Source: Spirochaetia bacterium (GTDB lineage: Bacteria > Spirochaetota > Spirochaetia > Treponematales > Breznakiellaceae). From it: DNA of 22,895 bases. The notes beneath the pieces were generated by a model. That model saw only the letters and a program-made list of their open reading frames with translations. It ran no database searches and was not told the DNA's origin. The first letter of the stretch is position 1, and each line of letters starts with the position of its first letter. Of this stretch, positions 6,808 to 14,683 are shown in pieces. The translations under genes and the position numbers were made by a program. The stretch is from positions 1-22,895 of the forward strand of contig BOBG01000022.1 in assembly GCA_026002265.1 (NCBI GenBank). The letters run 5' to 3'.

Positions 6808-7011
6808 ATGAAAGCTGATAACCAAGGCTTTTATATTCAAATGATCTGGTTGCAACTGGATCACACTACTGTTGCAATGGCAGGAAGACAGGGAAGCACT
6901 GGCTTGTACTGGAAACAAGTGAAAGACTCTGAAAAGCCCGCGAGAGCGGAAAGAAGTAGGAACAATTGTGAAATCAATCGCAAGCCCATCCTTTAGGGAT
7001 GGGTAGTTGAC
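6808..7011 (+). pseudogene. probable 3' relic of an IS200/IS605-type tnpB with its right end
   Basis: No intact gene. Frame one reads VAMAGRQGSTGLYWKQVKDSEKP, split here as AGRQGSTGLYW and KQVKDSEKP; after a frameshift near 6940-6965 the next frame reads EVGTIVKSIASPSFRDG and stops at TAG 7004-7006. That layout, a Gly/Ser tail, a KP-x(n)-V stretch and a stop placed in a terminal hairpin, is common at tnpB 3' ends. The hairpin is CCCATCC (6985-6991) with GGATGGG (6997-7003), loop TTTAG, followed by TAGTTGAC. It has no T-run, which argues against a plain terminator. In intact elements this end also encodes the scaffold part of the omega RNA. The assignment rests on pattern memory without a database search and could be wrong. 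Confidence 0.45.
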
Positions 7012-7024
7012 GATAAAAGCTATT

Positions 7025-8812
7025 CTATTGAGAATCGATTTCGCGGACCCTCTGTTCGATGAGCGATACACCATGGAGCCAAAATTCCCGGTTCCTAATG
7101 TTGAATCCTGTGAGTGCCGCTACTGATTCAGCCGATGCCTGTCCTGTTGTCCGGAGTAATTTCCGGTAGGATTCTTTGTAGTCGGGTCCCTGTTTTTGCG
7201 CTTGAGCGTAAAGAGAGAGTGAGAACAATTGCCCAAACGCATACGGATAGTTGTAAAAAGGAAGCGCTGCACTGTAGTAATGGCTTTTTACTGCCCACAT
7301 ATAGGGGTGTAAAAACTCCGGATCCAAGCTGTCATCATAGGTACGTTTTTGTGATTCGATCATCAGCGCGCAGAATTCAGCCGGTGACAATTCTGATCGT
7401 TCACGCTGTTCAAAAACCGCCTTTTCAAAGTAAAACCGACTGAGGATGTCTACCGCAGTTTGGCAGCAATCTTTTAAATTACCCTCGATCAATCCGATCC
7501 GCTCTTCCGGCGAGGCTGCTGCGAGCGCACCTTCAAAAACAATGGTTTCGGCAAAGGTACTTGCGGTTTCTGCTAAGGTCATTGGATACTGAGACTGGGA
7601 ACGAGGAAGATCCTTGATACATTCATGGTGCCATGCATGACCGAGTTCATGCGCGACCGTGCTGACTGAATCAAAGGATCCGTCAAAATTGCAGAGAATC
7701 CGGGATTCGCCCCTGAGCGGAAAATCCGTACAGTATGCACCGCCGACTTTTCCTTCCCGACCGCCTGCATCGATCCACTGAGAATCAAAAGCACGTTTGG
7801 CAAAAGCTCCGAAATCCGGATCAAAGGCGCTGAACTGTGTGACGATAAAATCCGCACTCTCTTCCCATGTCCATGTCCGGCTGTTTTTAGTGCCGACCGG
7901 AGCAAAGAGATCATAGAATCTCAACACCGGTATGCCGAGGAGCTTGGCTTTTAAGTGCAAATACCGGCGGAAGATCGGCAGGCTTTCCTCCACTGTCTCG
8001 ACAAGCGTATGCAGCGTTTCCGGTTCTATACGGGACTGAAAAGCAGACTTGTGGAGCGGAGTCTCCCAGCGCCGGCGCTTGTCAATTGTTATTGACCATC
8101 CCTTGATTCCATTCAAACAAGCGGCAATGGGCCGCTCAACGTTTTGCCATGCGGTTAATTCTGTCCGGTAGGCTTTCTCACGAATAGTCCGGTCAGGGCT
8201 AAAAGCTAATTCACGGAGCGCAGTCACCGTTTTTTGTTCGCCGGTATCCGGATTCCACACTATGGAAAGATTTGAAGACATGCTTTCATGGAGGCGCGCC
8301 CATGCGTCAGCTCCGGAACGGCTCAGGTCTGCAACGAGTTCTTCTTGATCCGGCAGAAGTTGGTGCGTAGCTTTTTTGACAGATTCCTCGATGAAAAACC
8401 GGTAGTCAGCATATTCCGGATGCAGTTCCAGAGCATTCATGATTTCATCCCGGTGCTGAAAGAGAGTCTGCTGGAATTCAACGAGTATTTTTTTGAGCGG
8501 CAGGCACTGCATGTCAAGTGCGTTAATTTCCTTGAGCGCTTCTTCATTCCGGGTATCTGCTGTGTACACAGCTTCTGTATACGCATTCAGTGTTTCGGCC
8601 ATGTCTTGCGCGGATTCAAATGCACGAATCACCCCAAACAAAAAGGATCGGGAAAGTTGGTTAAATTGTTTCCGTAAAGTTACGGAAAGTGCGGCGCAAT
8701 CCTCAATTTTTTCCTTGAGAATCTCTTTGTCATGCAGATATTCATGAGAATCAAAGGCCGGATAAATGGAATCGAGATTCCACCGCGGTAAATCATTAGA
8801 GCCAATCGGCAT
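7025..8812 (-). CDS. pepF: oligoendopeptidase F-type M3 zinc peptidase
   Basis: Cytoplasmic metallopeptidase of family M3, PepF branch, cutting short peptides; 595 residues, the usual length. Zinc site: H388-E-L-G-H392 within VAHELGHAWHH, third ligand probably E415 in TLAETASTFAETIV. The N-terminus, RWNLDSIYPAFDS, is the typical PepF opening. The start at 8812 is chosen because GGGAGGA precedes it with good spacing. The longer ORF to 8965 runs antisense-free through ndk and is not needed. It overlaps the last 17 bases of ndk, so the two are probably translationally coupled and co-transcribed from the ndk promoter. Confidence 0.92.
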   Translation of the reverse strand: MPIGSNDLPRWNLDSIYPAFDSHEYLHDKEILKEKIEDCAALSVTLRKQFNQLSRSFLFGVIRAFESAQDMAETLNAYTEAVYTADTRNEEALKEINALDMQCLPLKKILVEFQQTLFQHRDEIMNALELHPEYADYRFFIEESVKKATHQLLPDQEELVADLSRSGADAWARLHESMSSNLSIVWNPDTGEQKTVTALRELAFSPDRTIREKAYRTELTAWQNVERPIAACLNGIKGWSITIDKRRRWETPLHKSAFQSRIEPETLHTLVETVEESLPIFRRYLHLKAKLLGIPVLRFYDLFAPVGTKNSRTWTWEESADFIVTQFSAFDPDFGAFAKRAFDSQWIDAGGREGKVGGAYCTDFPLRGESRILCNFDGSFDSVSTVAHELGHAWHHECIKDLPRSQSQYPMTLAETASTFAETIVFEGALAAASPEERIGLIEGNLKDCCQTAVDILSRFYFEKAVFEQRERSELSPAEFCALMIESQKRTYDDSLDPEFLHPYMWAVKSHYYSAALPFYNYPYAFGQLFSLSLYAQAQKQGPDYKESYRKLLRTTGQASAESVAALTGFNIRNREFWLHGVSLIEQRVREIDSQ

Positions 8813-9239
8813 TGCCGTCCTCCCATTCGCAAATTTCATCGCTCCGGAAAAAGATTCCAATTTCCCGCTCGGCATTTGCGAGCGAATCCGAGGCGTGTAC
8901 AACATTAAACATCGTTGTGTACGCAAAATCGCCCCGGATCGATCCCGGCACCGCATCTTTAACATCGGTTTTACCGATCAGCCGCCGCACCGTGTTGATC
9001 ACCTCTTCTCCTTCCAAAACAAATGCAGCAACCGGCCCAGAGCTAATGTACGAAGTGAGATCCCGGTAAAATGCTTTGCCGCGATGTTCCGCATAATGCG
9101 CTTCAGCTGTAGCCGGATCTATACGCATCACTTTAAGCGCAACAATTTTCAAACCTTTTTTTTCAAACCGGCTGATAATTTCCCCGACAATTCGTCTGTG
9201 GAGGACGCCCGGTTTCAACATAATAAATGTTCTTTCCAT
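8796..9239 (-). CDS. ndk: nucleoside diphosphate kinase
   Basis: Transfers the gamma phosphate from NTPs to NDPs through a phosphohistidine; 147 residues, normal for the family. Visible motifs: ERTFIMLKPGV at the N-terminus with the substrate lysine, PGSIRGDF, and the catalytic NVVHASDS, where the usual HGSD reads HASD. I use the ATG at 9239 (MERTFIML), the standard NDK opening, instead of the longer ORF from 9278. A TATAGT -10 ends 7 nt before this ATG and no Shine-Dalgarno is present, so the transcript may be leaderless. Divergent from the 7TMR-DISM chemoreceptor gene and overlapping pepF downstream. Confidence 0.95.
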   Translation of the reverse strand: MERTFIMLKPGVLHRRIVGEIISRFEKKGLKIVALKVMRIDPATAEAHYAEHRGKAFYRDLTSYISSGPVAAFVLEGEEVINTVRRLIGKTDVKDAVPGSIRGDFAYTTMFNVVHASDSLANAEREIGIFFRSDEICEWEDGNADWL

Positions 9240-9246
9240 AACTATT

Positions 9247-9252
9247 ACTATA
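9247..9252 (-). promoter_or_regulatory. -10 element of ndk (leaderless type)
   Basis: Minus-strand TATAGT with exactly 7 nt to the ndk ATG. No clear -35 at 17 bp; same arrangement as cheA. Confidence 0.5.
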
Positions 9253-9270
9253 CCATAAGGTCCGGATTTG

Positions 9271-9279
9271 TGATACAAT
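9271..9279 (+). promoter_or_regulatory. extended -10 element for the 7TMR-DISM receptor gene
   Basis: TG-a-TACAAT, 37 nt before the GTG start, leaving a leader that includes the ribosome site. Back to back with the ndk -10. Confidence 0.45.
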
Positions 9280-9316
9280 GGCGTTCAGCTTTCCGGCCCT
9301 GTATGAGGTGATTATA

Positions 9317-11512
9317 GTGAAAATTGCGTTCTATATGTTATGTGTACTTATGCTTGCGGGGTGTGCTGACGGTGAAAAGCAAGAACGTTATGAGCTAAAC
9401 ACATGGCGCTTGAAGGTTGGGGATAATCTGGAATGGACGGATCCGGCTTTCGATGATTCTGCATGGGATCAACTCTCCTTGCCGGCTAGTTTTAAACCGG
9501 GGAAGTCGCTGACTGTTTTTTGGATGCGGACCGAATGGACGATTCCGGCCGCGAATCAGAATCTGTGGTTTCTCAGTAGCATTCTCGGCACTGCAATGGA
9601 CGTGTACATAAATGGACAGTACGTTGGATCCAGAGGGCAAATTGATCCGGATTTTAATGTCTCACGGCAATACGCCGCGGCTTTTCTCCTTCCTTCTACG
9701 ATAAATACACCAGGAACAAAACTGACAATAGCCTTGCGCTGTGCGAATAGAGCCACTAAAATATCCATTCCAATGTATAGCATCGGCAACAAAGCGGCAC
9801 GGAATTTTGATATAAATGTGGTCAACTTTTGGAACGGCAGATTTAGCGGAATCATCGCGTCACTGTGCTTCTTTTTGGGACTCTTCTGCCTTTCTCTTTT
9901 TTTATTTCAACGCACCGATAAAGATAATCTGCTCCTCGCGATCATCATGCTCTTTTTTGCGCCCTACCTTTACTACCGCGGCGTGAGTGTGTGGCCCTTC
10001 AAATGGAAGTGGACGACCGGGCTCAGCCTGGCGCTGATGATATCTTCGCTACTGTTCTTGCCCTCTTTTCTCACCTCTTTTTTTAATGTTTTCAAGAACC
10101 GTTTTTTGATACCGGCTGCAGCCACTCTCTCATGTGTGGTAGCAATTCTTTTAATAGCAACGGCCGGCGACGAAACCATCATGAACGCTATTTTCAACTC
10201 CGCGTGCATTTTCGTATTTATTGCAATTCTCGGCAGCTCTTACATAATAATTCATGCGCTGCGTAAAGGTGAAAATATTTATGCCGCTGTACCAATATTG
10301 ATTGGAATCATAATCGGAATCGGCTGTGCGTCACATGATCTGTATTTTTTAATGAGAGGCAGTGTGCCGGTGCTATGGTTTCAGGGAATCGGACTCTCTC
10401 TGCTCAACATTTCAATATTTTTTGCCATGTCGTTCCGGCAGGCTCGGCTGAAGACTGAATCTGATCAGTATGCGCGCGAAATCGAAATAAATGCACGACA
10501 TTTGCGGGAATCGTTCACAAAAATACAGGATGCGGCTGCCGTGATCACCGGATTGGGACAGGAACTCGATCATGCGAGTGGACATGCGGCTGCGGCTGTA
10601 CAGGAATCCGTGGAAAGCGGTCTTGCCATTGGAAAAGAGTCCGAGCTTCAAGTACAGGAATCTGAAAAAGCCGATCAGCTTATAAATGATTTTGTCAATT
10701 CTATCAGGCATATAAACGAAAATATCGAGAGGCAGATCGAAGAAATTTCCCGGATTGCGGAAGCATGTGCACAATTATCGGCCGGAACTGAAGTGATCAC
10801 TACTAATATTGAACGGACACTTTCGTTTACCAAGAACCTGGAAACGATGACCGAATCCGGTAAAAAAGCAGCCTTTGCGCTCGATAGTACGATGCAGCGT
10901 ATTTCCGAATCGTCTGACAGTATTTCCGGCGTCATATCATTGGTTGAAAATTTTGCCGAACAAACGAGTCTCTTGTCCATGAATGCTGCGATAGAGGCTG
11001 CCCATGCCGGAAGTGCAGGAAGAGGTTTTGCAATCATCGCCACCGAAATCAAAAAATTGTCAGAATCCCAAAAACAGCAGGTGGGGCATATCCGGGCAAT
11101 CATCATTGATATGGTAGAAAAGATTCAGGAAGGTACGGATCATACGGCTCATGTGTACAGTGCATTGATGGAAATTACCTCAGGAGCGAAATCCACCGCT
11201 GAGCAAATTGATGAAGTGAATACAGAAAGCCATGATCAGACGCACAGTACCAGTTCTATTCATGAGGCAATGGCAAATTTGGCCGGTTCTTCTACCAATA
11301 TAAAAGATGAACTGAAAAAACAAATGATCTATTCAGAAAAAGTCCGGAAAACGGTTCAGGCAATCGCTGCTGAATCTGAATCAGTCCGGAAATCGACTAC
11401 CGGCATCATCGAAGACAACAAGATTTTGAGCGAATCAATCCGGGGATTGAGTAATTTGGCCGCGCGCAGTAGAATCATGACCGAAAAACTAGCCGAAGGC
11501 TCTAACGCATAA
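9317..11512 (+). CDS. lipoprotein chemoreceptor: jelly-roll sensor, 7TMR-DISM-like membrane block, MCP signalling domain
   Basis: 731 residues. GTG start with GAGGTG seven bases upstream. The N-terminus is a lipoprotein signal with LAGC lipobox, acylated Cys16. Residues about 20-170 look like a galactose-binding-type jelly roll: DPAFDDSAWDQLSLP followed by FWMRTEWTIP is the pattern shared by GH2 sugar-binding and 7TMR-DISM extracellular domains. Residues about 180-385 hold seven or so hydrophobic helices, matching 7TMR-DISM_7TM. The C-terminal 330 residues are a coiled-coil MCP domain with the hairpin [20 protein letters not shown]. There is no HAMP. The ligand is unknown; a carbohydrate is suggested only by the fold. 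It should feed CheA via CheW. Divergent from ndk, followed by a terminator. Confidence 0.85.
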   Translation: MKIAFYMLCVLMLAGCADGEKQERYELNTWRLKVGDNLEWTDPAFDDSAWDQLSLPASFKPGKSLTVFWMRTEWTIPAANQNLWFLSSILGTAMDVYINGQYVGSRGQIDPDFNVSRQYAAAFLLPSTINTPGTKLTIALRCANRATKISIPMYSIGNKAARNFDINVVNFWNGRFSGIIASLCFFLGLFCLSLFLFQRTDKDNLLLAIIMLFFAPYLYYRGVSVWPFKWKWTTGLSLALMISSLLFLPSFLTSFFNVFKNRFLIPAAATLSCVVAILLIATAGDETIMNAIFNSACIFVFIAILGSSYIIIHALRKGENIYAAVPILIGIIIGIGCASHDLYFLMRGSVPVLWFQGIGLSLLNISIFFAMSFRQARLKTESDQYAREIEINARHLRESFTKIQDAAAVITGLGQELDHASGHAAAAVQESVESGLAIGKESELQVQESEKADQLINDFVNSIRHINENIERQIEEISRIAEACAQLSAGTEVITTNIERTLSFTKNLETMTESGKKAAFALDSTMQRISESSDSISGVISLVENFAEQTSLLSMNAAIEAAHAGSAGRGFAIIATEIKKLSESQKQQVGHIRAIIIDMVEKIQEGTDHTAHVYSALMEITSGAKSTAEQIDEVNTESHDQTHSTSSIHEAMANLAGSSTNIKDELKKQMIYSEKVRKTVQAIAAESESVRKSTTGIIEDNKILSESIRGLSNLAARSRIMTEKLAEGSNA

Positions 11513-11522
11513 GTAAAATAGC

Positions 11523-11564
11523 CCTGGATACTTCAGTTTTTTATAAAAATCCCCAGGTTTTTTT
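11523..11564 (+). terminator. terminator after the 7TMR-DISM receptor gene
   Basis: CCTGG (11523-11527) pairs with CCAGG (11553-11557) and is followed at once by seven T residues (11558-11564). It begins 11 bases after the stop codon. The stem is short and the loop long, so strength is uncertain. Confidence 0.5.
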
Positions 11565-11579
11565 AAGTTCATTAGAATT

Positions 11580-11638
11580 AAAACATGAATTCATCGGCTT
11601 TCTCGCCTCTTCCCTTCGTGGTTCATGTTTTTTATTTT
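11580..11638 (+). terminator. second terminator-like foldback
   Basis: AAAACATGAA (11580-11589) pairs perfectly with TTCATGTTTT (11622-11631), followed by TTATTTT. The 32-base loop and A/T-rich stem make it weaker than a standard rho-independent terminator. The 324-base gap 11513-11836 otherwise holds a repeat copy and the downstream promoter. Confidence 0.4.
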
Positions 11639-11648
11639 AGTTTTTAAA

Positions 11649-11661
11649 GGGGTCAGACCTC
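11649..11661 (-). repeat. RAYT-associated 13-mer between the two receptor genes
   Basis: GGGGTCAGACCTC, exact reverse complement of 4328-4340. A solo copy with no transposase next to it. Confidence 0.8.
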
Positions 11662-11764
11662 AGATCTTCTTTCTAGCAAAAGAGATGGTAAAAATCACGT
11701 AAAAATCCCGGTGAAATTTTTATCAAAAGCATCCCCGTTGAGAATAGAGTCATCAACTAAATAG

Positions 11765-11793
11765 TTGACAAACATAGCAAATAACTGTACACT
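11765..11793 (+). promoter_or_regulatory. promoter for the dCache chemoreceptor gene
   Basis: TTGACA (11765-11770), 17-bp spacer, TACACT (11788-11793). It gives a leader of about 37 nt. No strong Shine-Dalgarno precedes the ATG at 11837. Confidence 0.65.
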
Positions 11794-11836
11794 GAATAGC
11801 AAATTTAGATTTTTACAGGTTAAATAATTCGGTCTT

Positions 11837-13942
11837 ATGCAGCAGATCAATCTTTCTATAAAAAACAAAGCGCTTCTGTTTTCCGCGATATTCTTTTCGG
11901 TGATTCTTTTCGGTGGAATTGCAGCTTTTCTCTTGTCGATGCGGCATATAGTCAACAATGCGGCAGTGCAAGATGTGTCACGGATAACTGAAACTAAGAA
12001 GTTCAAACTGGAAGGGCAAATTGGCGCTGAAGTTGCTATAGCGCTCAAAATGGCCGATTCCACTGTTGTCCGGCGGCACTTCCTCGATCCGGATGACGAA
12101 TATTTGAAAGAACTTGCCTTTGACGAAATTGCCGGATACCGCCGTGCCTTTACCGGCAACAATATTTTTTGGGTGAGTGATGAGGATAAACTATACTATT
12201 TTGGTAATGAATATACTTATACACTTGATCCGGCGGATCCAACTTCATCGTGGTATTTAGAAACACTCAATGGAGATGAGCCGTATACCTTTTCTGTTAA
12301 TTATGACGTCGGCATCAAAAAAACAATGCTTTGGCTTGATGTACCGGTCCGGAGCCAAGGGAAAGGTATAGGAATAGTCGGAACCGGTATTGATGTGTCC
12401 GGATTTATTGACGGAATTTATGAAGGACTTGCTCCTAATGTAAACCTGTATTTATTTGATTCGAAAAACATCATACAAGGTGCGAAAGATACGTCACTTA
12501 TGGGCTTGGAAACGCGCGTACTCATCACCGATCATCTTGGAGCAGCGGGTAAAGCAGTCGCCGAGGCTGCATGGTCTTTAGAGCCGGATTCAACCAAGAC
12601 TTTTTTGATCGATAATACCGAGTATGCAGTGATCAGCCTGCCAAGTCTCGGCTGGTATATGGTTGCCGGTATTCCAATAACCATGGGAATGCTTTTTGAG
12701 AGTCCGATGACTCTGGTGTTTATCGTTATATTCATTCTCGTACTGCTGATTTTTATCATATTTAATGTGTTTATTGTGAGGATTTTGAAGCCGCTGCGCT
12801 ATATAATGGGTGTGCTCAAAGTCATTGCAGCGGAATGGGATTTGACAAAACGCCTCGATGTCGAGCATCACGATGAGACTGGCGATTTGGCGAATTTTCT
12901 CAACCTTACTTTTGGGAAGATCAAGGATTTGATCAATGTTATCAAGCATCAAACTGGCCCGCTTGCACAAACTGGCGGTGAGCTTGCAGTAAACGCCACG
13001 CAAAGTGCATCTGCCATCAATGAAATAACCGCGAATATTAAAAGTATGAAAGCGCAAACCGACCGGCAGTCCGTCAGTGTAACAAAAACCAACGATGCTA
13101 TGAAACGCATTATGGAGCATATCACGGCCCTTCATGAGCGTATCAATGCTCAGCATGAGGATGTGTCCCAATCTTCATCGGCTATCGAGGAAATGCTGGA
13201 AAATGTTCATGAAGTTGCCGGAACCTTGATACAAAATACCCAGAATATCAACACACTGGCCGAATCCGCGGAAATAGGCCGGACGGATTTGCAGAAAGTT
13301 TCCACAGATATTAAAGAAATCGCCCGTGAATCCGAGGGGTTGGTGGAAATCAACGCGGTAATGGAAAATATATCGAGTCAAACGAATCTCCTTTCGATGA
13401 ATGCGGCGATTGAAGCGGCCCATGCGGGTGAAGCCGGCAAGGGTTTTGCGGTCGTTGCCGGTGAGATCCGGAAGCTTGCGGAATCCGCTGCACAACAATC
13501 CAAGACTACTTCAGCGCGGCTCAAGAAAATCAAAGAATCTATAGATATAATTACCAAATCAACTGCGGTCGTTATGGACCGGTTCAAGCATATTGAACAG
13601 GATGTCCAAACGGTTTCAACGCAGGAGCAGAGCATACGTGCGGCAATGGAGGAGCAGGAGACCGGCGGTAAGCATATCTTGGAGGCAATAAGCCGGCTCA
13701 AGGGTGTTACCGATGTCGTGAAGCAGCGCTCTGACGAAATAGCCGAAGAGGGCAGTGACGTTATTCAGGAAAGCAAGAATCTTGCGATAATAACCGGCGA
13801 GATAGAGCATGGCATGAACGAGATGGCGAACGGTACACACAAGATAAACAGCGCAGTTGCACGGGTCAGTGAGATAAGCGGTGAAAATAAAAATAACATT
13901 GCTACGCTTAATGAAAAACTGTCTACATTTAAAGTAGAATAA
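11837..13942 (+). CDS. mcp: methyl-accepting chemotaxis protein with dCache-like sensor and HAMP
   Basis: 701 residues in the classical receptor layout. TM1 about 13-36 ([20 protein letters not shown]); periplasmic sensor about 37-285 of double-Cache type ([13 protein letters not shown], then a [10 protein letters not shown] segment and [19 protein letters not shown]); TM2 about 290-312; HAMP about 313-365 ([16 protein letters not shown]). The cytoplasmic coiled coil has the CheA/CheW-binding hairpin [20 protein letters not shown] followed by [15 protein letters not shown]. The C-terminus (STFKVE) lacks a CheR-binding pentapeptide. The ligand cannot be told, though Cache domains commonly bind amino acids or small organic acids. 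It lies directly after the 7TMR-DISM receptor and convergent with the tRNA-cheX-cheA block. Confidence 0.92.
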   Translation: MQQINLSIKNKALLFSAIFFSVILFGGIAAFLLSMRHIVNNAAVQDVSRITETKKFKLEGQIGAEVAIALKMADSTVVRRHFLDPDDEYLKELAFDEIAGYRRAFTGNNIFWVSDEDKLYYFGNEYTYTLDPADPTSSWYLETLNGDEPYTFSVNYDVGIKKTMLWLDVPVRSQGKGIGIVGTGIDVSGFIDGIYEGLAPNVNLYLFDSKNIIQGAKDTSLMGLETRVLITDHLGAAGKAVAEAAWSLEPDSTKTFLIDNTEYAVISLPSLGWYMVAGIPITMGMLFESPMTLVFIVIFILVLLIFIIFNVFIVRILKPLRYIMGVLKVIAAEWDLTKRLDVEHHDETGDLANFLNLTFGKIKDLINVIKHQTGPLAQTGGELAVNATQSASAINEITANIKSMKAQTDRQSVSVTKTNDAMKRIMEHITALHERINAQHEDVSQSSSAIEEMLENVHEVAGTLIQNTQNINTLAESAEIGRTDLQKVSTDIKEIARESEGLVEINAVMENISSQTNLLSMNAAIEAAHAGEAGKGFAVVAGEIRKLAESAAQQSKTTSARLKKIKESIDIITKSTAVVMDRFKHIEQDVQTVSTQEQSIRAAMEEQETGGKHILEAISRLKGVTDVVKQRSDEIAEEGSDVIQESKNLAIITGEIEHGMNEMANGTHKINSAVARVSEISGENKNNIATLNEKLSTFKVE
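13914..13938 (-). terminator. candidate terminator after tRNA-Val
   Basis: On the minus strand TCTAC and GTAGA form a 5-bp stem with a TTTAAAT loop, followed by CAG and five T residues. It starts 13 bases beyond the tRNA 3' end and lies within the last codons of the convergent receptor gene. Confidence 0.4.
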
Positions 13943-13951
13943 TACACTTTA

Positions 13952-14025
13952 TGGGCGATACAAGATTTGAACTTGTGACCCCTAGCATGTCAAGCTAGTG
14001 CTCTAACCAACTGAGCTAACCGCCC
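13952..14025 (-). tRNA. tRNA-Val(GAC)
   Basis: A complete 74-nt cloverleaf on the minus strand. Acceptor GGGCGGT pairs with ATCGCCC (one G-U), D arm TTAGCTCAGTTGGTTAGAGC, anticodon stem CTAGC/GCTAG with loop TTGACAT giving anticodon GAC, T arm with GTTCAAATC. Discriminator A, and no genomically encoded CCA, so the tail must be added by nucleotidyltransferase. It has its own strong promoter and sits between cheX and the convergent receptor gene. Confidence 0.95.
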
Positions 14026-14054
14026 GTTCCGGCTACCACCGGACATTACACAAC

Positions 14055-14083
14055 ATTTTAACAAAAACGATCTATTGTGTCAA
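14055..14083 (-). promoter_or_regulatory. tRNA-Val promoter
   Basis: Minus-strand TTGACA (14078-14083), 17-bp spacer, TAAAAT (14055-14060). This near-consensus promoter starts 29 nt before the mature tRNA. The short leader contains CCGG-TGGTAG-CCGG, a possible small hairpin. Confidence 0.75.
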
Positions 14084-14092
14084 ATGAAAAAT

Positions 14093-14572
14093 TTAGGTCC
14101 GTTCACGAATAACGACATTTATCTCAATTTTTCCATCTCCGCCATTCGGTCCAAATTTCATTGGAACAATGAGAGCTTCTACATCAAGATTATTTGAAAC
14201 TTCCATATTATCACCAGTAAAAAGTGCCGGAGGTGTTAAATCAAACCGGAATCCTATATCATGGAGTTTTGTGACAGCCTGTGCTGTTATCATGTTAGCA
14301 AGCTCAGTTATGGTAGCTTTGACCATTTCGTCAATTGTGTCAAATTCTTCGCCATTCATAAGTCCTGCAACATATAAGGCGGTTGGTTTAGACATATCAA
14401 AGAGAACCCGTCCCTCAACATCTCCTGCGAGTCCAACCAGAGCAGCAACTCCTTGAATCGACATTGTCGAGGATTTTAAATAAAGATCCCCACGCTTAAC
14501 CTCAACACCCATAACCTCCCGCAGTATATTAAGTGATGCCTCAACAAATGGGTTAATATATTCAACTCTCAT
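14093..14572 (-). CDS. cheX: CheX-family CheY-P phosphatase
   Basis: 159 residues from ATG 14572 (MRVEYINPFVEASLNIL, the usual CheX opening). CheX dephosphorylates CheY-P, ending the motor signal. The catalytic E-x-x-N motif is present as ELANMITAQA. The nucleotide pattern upstream is odd: a strong AGGAGG lies about 40 bases before this ATG, in frame with coding sequence extending to 14647, while only a weak GCGGAA precedes 14572. A GTG at 14575 or 14596 could also serve. Third gene of the cheA/cheW-R/cheX block, 111 bases after the fusion gene. In treponemes cheY normally follows; here a tRNA does. Confidence 0.88.
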   Translation of the reverse strand: MRVEYINPFVEASLNILREVMGVEVKRGDLYLKSSTMSIQGVAALVGLAGDVEGRVLFDMSKPTALYVAGLMNGEEFDTIDEMVKATITELANMITAQAVTKLHDIGFRFDLTPPALFTGDNMEVSNNLDVEALIVPMKFGPNGGDGKIEINVVIRERT

Positions 14573-14683
14573 CACATTTCCGCCGTGGATACCCACTTTA
14601 TGGACGAACGACGGTACCCTCCTTTCAAATTGAATTAACGATTCCACATAATCTCAAAGAATCTAAAGTAATCATAGCATTAA

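Noticed and set aside
6985..7003. Simple rho-independent terminator for pepF or RAYT
   Set aside because: The hairpin is not followed by a T-run on either strand; the IS605 right-end reading fits better.
6691..7074. A 127-codon minus-strand frame between RAYT and pepF
   Set aside because: It runs antisense to the RAYT C-terminus and the tnpB-like tail. No ribosome site or known domain.
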